Shown in pieces: positions 1 through 4,084 of a stretch of 15,369 nt of DNA. The stretch is from Deltaproteobacteria bacterium UBA2385 (lineage in GTDB: Bacteria; Myxococcota_A; UBA796; UBA2385): positions 1 through 15,369 of the forward strand of contig DDSR01000355.1 in NCBI GenBank assembly GCA_002343455.1, written 5' to 3'. Positions within the stretch are counted from its first letter, which is position 1. The number at the start of each line of letters is the position of its first letter. The notes below the pieces were generated by a model. The model ran no database searches. It saw only the letters and a list, made by a program, of their open reading frames with translations, and was not told where the DNA came from. The translations under genes were made by a program, and so were the position numbers.

Positions 1-62
1 GTGTCCGTGTCCGTGTCCGTGTCGGTATCCGTGTCCGTGTCCGTGTCGGTGTCCGTGTCGGT
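1..62 (-). repeat. Hexanucleotide tandem repeat encoding (Thr-Asp)n
   Basis: About ten copies of a six-base unit (GACACG/GACACC on the coding strand) run to the window edge. Because the unit is six bases, gain or loss of copies changes linker length without shifting frame. One copy carries a GAT codon, so the array is not perfectly homogeneous. The full length cannot be seen. Confidence 0.85.
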
Positions 63-131
63 CTCTTCGGTGCCGGTGTCGTCGTTCTTGTCGCCGCAGG
101 CGAGCAGCAGGCTGAGGAGGAGCAGGTTCAT
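1..131 (-). CDS. Lipoprotein with Thr-Asp repeat linker (5' part only)
   Basis: Only the first 43 codons are in the window; the gene continues beyond position 1. The peptide begins MNLLLLSLLLACGDKNDD. That is a short hydrophobic signal with lipobox LLAC (lipidated Cys12), followed by an acidic stretch and at least ten Thr-Asp dipeptides from residue 24. Such linkers after a lipobox are common in surface lipoproteins of myxobacteria and hold a folded domain away from the outer membrane. A GGAG ribosome site lies about 9-12 nt before the ATG. The gene starts 25 nt after the stop of the upstream lipoprotein gene on the same strand, so it is very likely co-transcribed and under the same cobalamin riboswitch. 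The functional domain is outside the window, so no specific function can be given. Confidence 0.75.
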   Translation of the reverse strand, partial: MNLLLLSLLLACGDKNDDTGTEETDTDTDTDTDTDTDTDTDTD

Positions 132-156
132 GGGAGATCTCCAGTTCGGTTGGGAT

Positions 157-855
157 TCAGTCGAGGGGGGAGAGGTTGACGATGGCGACGGCGTCGAGAT
201 CGAAGCCGCCAGCAACGCCGTCGTAGGAATTGGCGCCGCTGTCGCGGATGCGGACGAAGGAGGCCCGCGCGAGGCCCAGCTCGGCCAGGTCGAAGGCGTC
301 GCCGCCCGCGACCTCGGGGTCGGTCGCGTCCAGGCCGTTGTCGCTGGAGGCCCAGACCAGGCCGACACCAGCACAACCGGGGAAGCCGTCTTCGGCGTCG
401 CCGGGGATCCCGCCTTCGGCGGAGGTGGCTTCGCAGGGCCACTCGAGCCAGACCTTGCCGTCCTCGCTGACCCCCACCACCCCCGTCTCGATCCAGCCGG
501 GGAAGGGGTTCTCGAAGACCAGCAGATCGGGGCCCTCGCCGTCGACGATCTCCACGCCGTCGAAGGCGAGCACGATCTCGCCCTCGCGGCCGAGGGAGAG
601 CACGTCGAGCGAGCCCTGCTCGCCCAGGCCCTCGGGCGAGCCGAGCACGATGTCGGGGAGCTGATCCTGGCCGAAGCCGGCCCCCTCGCCCGGGGTGAAG
701 CGGACGACGGAGGCGGCGAAGGGGCTGAGGGTCGGCGTGGTGGCGCCGCCATCGCCGGTCGTCCCGGGGTCAGCGGTGTCGTCGTAGACGGGCGTGCCGC
801 TGTCCTCGACCGAGGGGTCGGGGACGCAGGCGAAGAGAGTCAGGAGCAGGAGCAT
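157..855 (-). CDS. Secreted lipoprotein, FENPF-type surface protein under B12 riboswitch
   Basis: 232 residues. The N-terminus MLLLLTLFACVPDP is a short signal with a lipobox-like LFAC (Cys10), then an acidic Thr/Gly/Asp linker to about residue 45. The folded part has two conserved-looking blocks. Block one, about residues 82-120, reads SLDVLSLGREGEIVLAF, then a GPDLLVFENPF core. Block two, about 184-228, reads GGDAFDLAELGL ... VRIRDSG ... GGFDLDAVAIVN. I recognise this pattern from uncharacterised bacterial 'cell surface proteins' but know no proven activity. Cys141 and Cys161 could form a disulfide. The start at 855 is chosen because the lipobox falls directly behind it. The longer in-frame ATG at 942 lies inside the riboswitch P1 stem and would bury the signal. 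The cobalamin riboswitch upstream and the lipoprotein gene 25 nt downstream suggest a role in capturing corrinoids at the surface. That role is inference. Confidence 0.82.
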   Translation of the reverse strand: MLLLLTLFACVPDPSVEDSGTPVYDDTADPGTTGDGGATTPTLSPFAASVVRFTPGEGAGFGQDQLPDIVLGSPEGLGEQGSLDVLSLGREGEIVLAFDGVEIVDGEGPDLLVFENPFPGWIETGVVGVSEDGKVWLEWPCEATSAEGGIPGDAEDGFPGCAGVGLVWASSDNGLDATDPEVAGGDAFDLAELGLARASFVRIRDSGANSYDGVAGGFDLDAVAIVNLSPLD

Positions 856-941
856 GGGGGGCCTCGCACCGGGGGCGCGAACAGGCAGCACCCACGGGAG
901 GCACGACCGGCCCTTCATCCCCGAAGAACGCAGTGGAGTCA

Positions 942-1127
942 TGCAAAGGCCGGTCTCCTGGCTCCTGGATCGTCCGCCTGGCCGCGTCTTCCCGAAGCCG
1001 GAGCTTCAGTGACGATTGCGGCAGGCGTCCCCAGTCACAGTGGCGGGGGCCGCGTCGGCTTGCCTCCCGAAGGGGGCTTCCGACTTCCCGTTTCACCTGA
1101 CCCCATGCGGGGGCAGGCACCTTTGCA
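942..1127 (-). ncRNA. Cobalamin (B12) riboswitch
   Basis: Read on the minus strand, the 5' UTR carries the diagnostic boxes of the cobalamin riboswitch in the right order. There is AACGGGAAGTCGG (around 1080-1092), its P3 partner AAGCCGAC, then GCGGCCCCCGCCACTGTGA (1035 to about 1053), and finally AGCCAGGAGACCGGCC (948-963). The outer P1 stem is a perfect 8-bp pairing of TGCAAAGG (1120-1127) with CCTTTGCA (942-949). The element is followed by 86 nt before the lipoprotein ATG at 855. The family normally represses B12 uptake or synthesis genes when adenosyl- or methylcobalamin is plentiful. I see no U-tract terminator, so control of translation or an alternative fold is more likely. Confidence 0.93.
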
Positions 1128-1152
1128 GGTCTGATCTCGAAAGAGCTCCCCG

Positions 1153-1181
1153 GCGATAATCCAACGCTCGGCGGGCGTCAA
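1153..1181 (-). promoter_or_regulatory. Candidate sigma-70-like promoter for the riboswitch operon
   Basis: On the minus strand, TTGACG (1176-1181) is followed after 17 nt by TATCGC (1153-1158). This would start transcription near 1146, about 20 nt before the first riboswitch stem, as expected. The -35 matches five of six consensus bases and the -10 is weak. The same DNA contains GATAAT on the plus strand (1155-1160), a possible -10 for hemH, so the divergent promoters may overlap. Confidence 0.45.
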
Positions 1182-1220
1182 TGGGGGGCACAACTCGCAG
1201 AGCCTGATAGCCGCGCCCGC

Positions 1221-2255
1221 ATGCGTGGACTCCTGCTCATCAACCTCGGCACCCCCGACGGTCCCTCGACCGCCGAGGTGCGCCGCTACCTCCGCCAGTT
1301 CCTCAACGATCCGCGGGTCATCGACATCCACCCGATGGCACGCTGGCTGCTGCTGAACCTGGTCATCCTCCCCACCCGGCCGCAGAAGAGCGCGAAGGCC
1401 TACCAGAAGGTCTGGACCGAGCGCGGCTCGCCCCTGCTCTTTCACAGCCAGGACCTGACCGCCGGCCTGCAGGCCCGGCTCGGGCAGGGCACCAAGGTCG
1501 TGCTCGGCATGCGCTACGGCAAGCCCGACATCCCCTCGGCCCTGCGCGAGCTGCAGCAGGCCGGCTGCGACGAGATCCTCGCCCTGCCCCTCTACCCCCA
1601 GTACAGCAGCGCCGCGACCGCCAGCGCCCTGGACGATCTCTACGACGCCGTCCGGGCCGCGCCGGCCCAGCCCACCCTCAGCGTGCGGGCCGAGTTCCAC
1701 GCCGAGCCCGGCTTCATCGACGCGGTGGCGACCGTAGCGGAGGAGCACCTGGGCGACTGGAAGCCCGACCACTGGCTCTTCTCCTACCACGGGCTGCCCG
1801 AGCGCCAGGTCAAGGCCAGCGAGATCGCCGGCCCCGATGGGAAGCTCGCCGGGCACTGCCTGGGCTCCTCCACCTGCTGCGACCGCATCGTCCCGGCCAA
1901 CCGCCAGTGCTACCGGGCGCAGTGCTACGCCACCACCCGCGCCCTGGTCACCCGCCTGGGCCTGGGCCCGACCGAGCACAGCGTCGCCTTCCAGTCCCGA
2001 CTGGGCCGCACCCCCTGGATCCGCCCCTACACCGACGAGATCCTCCCCCAGCTCGTCGCCCAGGGCGTCAAGAAGCTGGCGGTGCTGACCCCCTCCTTCA
2101 CCGCCGACTGCCTGGAGACCATCGAGGAGATCGGCATGCGCGGCAAAGAGGACTTCCTCAAGGCCGGCGGCGAGGAGCTGCGGCTGGTGCCCTGCGTCAA
2201 CGCCCACCCGCGCTGGGTCGAGGTGCTGGCCGGTTGGGCCAGTGCGACTAGCTAG
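1221..2255 (+). CDS. hemH: Ferrochelatase, internal [2Fe-2S] cluster type
   Basis: 344 residues, full length for the family. The enzyme inserts Fe(II) into the porphyrin macrocycle in the last step of haem synthesis. Hallmarks are the N-terminal LLLINLGTPDGPS, the active-site His190 in FSYHGLPER and Glu299 in DCLETIEEI. Residues 213-235 hold five cysteines (213, 219, 220, 230, 235; core CLGSSTCCDR ... CYRAQC). This resembles the class, described from Myxococcus xanthus, in which all four [2Fe-2S] ligands sit in one internal segment of about 20 residues. Other clustered ferrochelatases place three ligands at the C-terminus; this protein has no cysteine among its last 19 residues. Protoporphyrin and coproporphyrin types cannot be separated from sequence alone, but this class acts on protoporphyrin. 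The gene diverges from the B12-controlled operon. Its final codons and TAG lie inside a palindrome. Confidence 0.97.
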   Translation: MRGLLLINLGTPDGPSTAEVRRYLRQFLNDPRVIDIHPMARWLLLNLVILPTRPQKSAKAYQKVWTERGSPLLFHSQDLTAGLQARLGQGTKVVLGMRYGKPDIPSALRELQQAGCDEILALPLYPQYSSAATASALDDLYDAVRAAPAQPTLSVRAEFHAEPGFIDAVATVAEEHLGDWKPDHWLFSYHGLPERQVKASEIAGPDGKLAGHCLGSSTCCDRIVPANRQCYRAQCYATTRALVTRLGLGPTEHSVAFQSRLGRTPWIRPYTDEILPQLVAQGVKKLAVLTPSFTADCLETIEEIGMRGKEDFLKAGGEELRLVPCVNAHPRWVEVLAGWASATS

Positions 2256-2278
2256 TGCCTGGCACTAGCTAGTCGCAC
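2242..2278. repeat. Perfect 37-nt palindrome across the hemH stop
   Basis: Two 18-nt arms (GTGCGACTAGCTAGTGCC and its exact reverse complement) flank one T at 2260. The hemH TAG (2253-2255) is inside the left arm, so the last residues of ferrochelatase (ATS) are encoded by it. No T-tract follows on either strand, so it is not a standard intrinsic terminator. It could still stop RNA degradation, act as a REP-type element, or bind a dimeric protein. Confidence 0.9.
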
Positions 2279-2298
2279 CCCCGGGGCGGCAGGGGTGC
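2275..2298. repeat. 7-bp inverted repeat beside the lipoprotein promoter
   Basis: GCACCCC (2275-2281) and GGGGTGC (2292-2298) flank a 10-nt GC-rich loop. The left arm shares its first four bases with the end of the 37-nt palindrome, so the two hairpins exclude each other. The right arm abuts the -10-like TACCCT at 2299, a suitable place for an operator. Chance occurrence in GC-rich DNA is possible. Confidence 0.4.
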
Positions 2299-2304
2299 TA
2301 CCCT
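2299..2304 (+). promoter_or_regulatory. -10-like TACCCT before lipoprotein gene
   Basis: The sequence TGCTACCCT fits an extended -10 (TGnTAnnnT). It lies 17 nt before the ATG at 2322, giving a leader of roughly 10 nt that would still contain the CTGGAGG ribosome site (2311-2317). No clear -35 is visible. Confidence 0.4.
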
Positions 2305-2321
2305 GGCCGGCTGGAGGCCCC

Positions 2322-4037
2322 ATGCGCGTACCCCCCTGGCTCATCCTGTCCTGCGTCACCATCGGCTGCTCCTCGGCGAAGCCTGGCGACAGCTCGACCC
2401 CCGACGGCGGCGCGACCGACGGCGGCGGGACCAGCGACGGCGGAGGCACCGACGGCGGAGGCACCGATGGCGGCGGGACCGACGGCGGCGGGACCACCAG
2501 CGACGGCGGCGGGACCGACGGCGGCGGGACCGACGGCGGCGGGACCGACGAGCCTCTCTTGGGCCCCGAGCTCGAAGTGAGCGACCCCCTCGTGCTGCCC
2601 GTGCCGACGGCGACCGGCCTGCCGGTCGTCCGCGGCTTCACCGTCAACGCCCGGGTCCACCCGCACGCACTGCCGGCGGTGTGGCGCGTCGAGTACGGCG
2701 AGACCGACGCCTACGGCTCCGTCACCCCCGACCGCGCCTTGCCCGGAAAGCTCGACGCCTGGTTCGCGGAGTCCTGGGAGGACGGGCCCAACGGCTGGCA
2801 GGCCGGCATCGGCGGCGAGCAGCTGACCCACTTCCCGACGGGCGGACCCACCGGCGGCGCCTTCGTCCGCTACACCGACGACGGCGGCTGGGGCAACGAC
2901 ACCAACCACTACGACGGCATCGGCGCCATCCACCTCGGCCCCTACGCCTACCTCGGCAACTACGACGGAGGGCCCCAGGCACCGCCGCTCTACCTGGGCG
3001 GGGGCTTCCCCGACCTGCGCGGGGCCCGGTTCGAGGCGCAGCTCCGCGGCGTCGGCTGGAACGCCCGCGGCACCGAGCTCGGCACCTGGATCCAGGGCTC
3101 CCGCGACACCTACGCGGTCGACCTCGTCCCCGAGGATCTGCGCCGCCCGAACTGGGCCCACACCGGCGAGCTGCAGACGGCCCACCTCGCCTCGGGCGAC
3201 TGGGAGCCGGCGAGCTGGACGCTGCGCAACCGGACCGAGGACTGGACCTTCGCCGGCACCTACGGCAGCCGGATCACCTACGACTACGGCGAGCTCGACT
3301 CGCTGCTCGGCGCCATCGACATCAACGTCTTCGCCCTGCAGGTCCTCTACGTCGACATCTTCGATCTCCCCTCGGGCTCCTGGGACATGGCCGATCTGCA
3401 GATCGCCTACCGGCAGCGCTCCGTCCTGGCCCCGAGCAACGGCGGCACGCTCGTCTCCGAGCCCGCCGGCGGCAGCGGCGCCGAGCTGCTCACCGACGGC
3501 TGGCGCAACGGCGAGGGGCGGCAGTGGCGCAGCGCCGCCAAGCCCGAGGGCCCGCTGGAGATCGAGTATGCCCTCGCCCGGCCGATCACGCTGCAGACCC
3601 TCAACATCCACAACGCCACCGACTACCCCTCCGAGGGCGTCCAGGTCGAGGTCTCCGAGGACGGAGGCAAGACCTGGACGCAGGTCGCCGGCGGGCGGCT
3701 GCCCGACAGCCACCGCCTCGGGCCGAACTACCTCTTCCTCCACGCCGACGCCTGGGAGCTCGACGCCGACGGCATCGCAGCCTGGGTGCCGCTCCACGAC
3801 AACCCGATCGACCGCCTGCGCGTCCGCATCCTCTCCGGCTACCAGTCCGACTACTGGGGGCTGGGCGAGATCGAGGCCTTCGGCGAGGGCGCGCTGGAGG
3901 AGACCGACGACGACTGGTACGACCTGACCCAGGACCTCCTGACCGACCCGGGGACCTGGCACTTCCGCGTGGTCGCCGAGACCGAGGCCGGCGTGATCGT
4001 CGGCCCCGACCAGGTGGTGGTGGTGCCCGGGGCCTGA
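2322..4037 (+). CDS. Multidomain surface lipoprotein with discoidin-like domain
   Basis: 571 residues. Signal peptide MRVPPWLILSCVTIGC with lipobox TIGC (Cys16). A flexible Asp-Gly-Gly-Gly-Thr repeat occupies residues 28-76. Next is a short segment typical of the first half of an Fn3-like repeat (about 105-137; FTVNARVHPHALP, VEYGETDAYGSVTP). A beta-rich region follows, about 145-367, opening AESWEDGPNGWQAG like a jelly-roll carbohydrate-binding domain. Then comes a discoidin/F5-8C-like domain at about 370-522, with AELLTDGWRNGEGRQW, VQVEVSEDGGKTWTQV and IDRLRVRILS. The C-terminus (about 540-571; PGTWHFRVVAETEAG) looks like the second half of the same Fn3 fold. The start at 2322 has a CTGGAGG ribosome site 4 nt upstream and puts the signal at the N-terminus. 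Likely role: binding glycans or other surface ligands; no catalytic motif was seen. The next gene follows after 47 nt. Confidence 0.85.
   Translation: MRVPPWLILSCVTIGCSSAKPGDSSTPDGGATDGGGTSDGGGTDGGGTDGGGTDGGGTTSDGGGTDGGGTDGGGTDEPLLGPELEVSDPLVLPVPTATGLPVVRGFTVNARVHPHALPAVWRVEYGETDAYGSVTPDRALPGKLDAWFAESWEDGPNGWQAGIGGEQLTHFPTGGPTGGAFVRYTDDGGWGNDTNHYDGIGAIHLGPYAYLGNYDGGPQAPPLYLGGGFPDLRGARFEAQLRGVGWNARGTELGTWIQGSRDTYAVDLVPEDLRRPNWAHTGELQTAHLASGDWEPASWTLRNRTEDWTFAGTYGSRITYDYGELDSLLGAIDINVFALQVLYVDIFDLPSGSWDMADLQIAYRQRSVLAPSNGGTLVSEPAGGSGAELLTDGWRNGEGRQWRSAAKPEGPLEIEYALARPITLQTLNIHNATDYPSEGVQVEVSEDGGKTWTQVAGGRLPDSHRLGPNYLFLHADAWELDADGIAAWVPLHDNPIDRLRVRILSGYQSDYWGLGEIEAFGEGALEETDDDWYDLTQDLLTDPGTWHFRVVAETEAGVIVGPDQVVVVPGA
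2403..2549 (+). repeat. GACGGCGGCGGGACC-type tandem repeat (linker)
   Basis: A 12- to 15-nt unit encoding DGGGT recurs about eight to nine times, with two TSDGGG variants and third-base changes (GGC/GGA). It encodes the flexible spacer after the lipid anchor. Copies are near-identical at the DNA level, so copy number could vary in frame. Confidence 0.85.
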
Positions 4038-4072
4038 GCGTCGTGCGGGCAACAGCCCGCCCTCCCCCGGCG

Positions 4073-4078
4073 TACTCT
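4073..4078 (+). promoter_or_regulatory. -10-like TACTCT, leaderless arrangement
   Basis: TACTCT ends exactly 6 nt before the GTG at 4085. Transcription from such a box would begin at or next to the start codon, and no purine-rich ribosome site is present, so a leaderless mRNA is likely. The same box and spacing occur before the LysR gene. Confidence 0.45.
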
Positions 4079-4084
4079 CCCGGC

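Noticed and set aside
1..62. CRISPR or minisatellite element
   Set aside because: The unit is six bases, in frame, and encodes a Thr-Asp linker in a lipoprotein; there are no spacers.
856..942. Upstream ATG at 942 as start of the first lipoprotein
   Set aside because: It lies inside the riboswitch P1 stem and would put 29 non-signal residues before the lipobox.
1..1134. 377-residue open frame on the plus strand
   Set aside because: It is the antisense of two lipoprotein genes and the riboswitch; its start is only the repeat read backwards (Val-Ser repeats).
2242..2278. Intrinsic terminator for hemH
   Set aside because: The stem is strong but no T-tract follows on either strand.
2681..4084. 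N-terminal extension of the 942-residue protein back to 2681
   Set aside because: This part is the Arg/Pro-rich shadow of the lipoprotein gene in another frame; the real start is near 4085.
4043..4084. GTG 4043 as start of the 942-residue protein
   Set aside because: Possible, but the added residues look non-conserved (Pro/Ala/Arg) and the promoter-like box at 4073 would be inside the gene.
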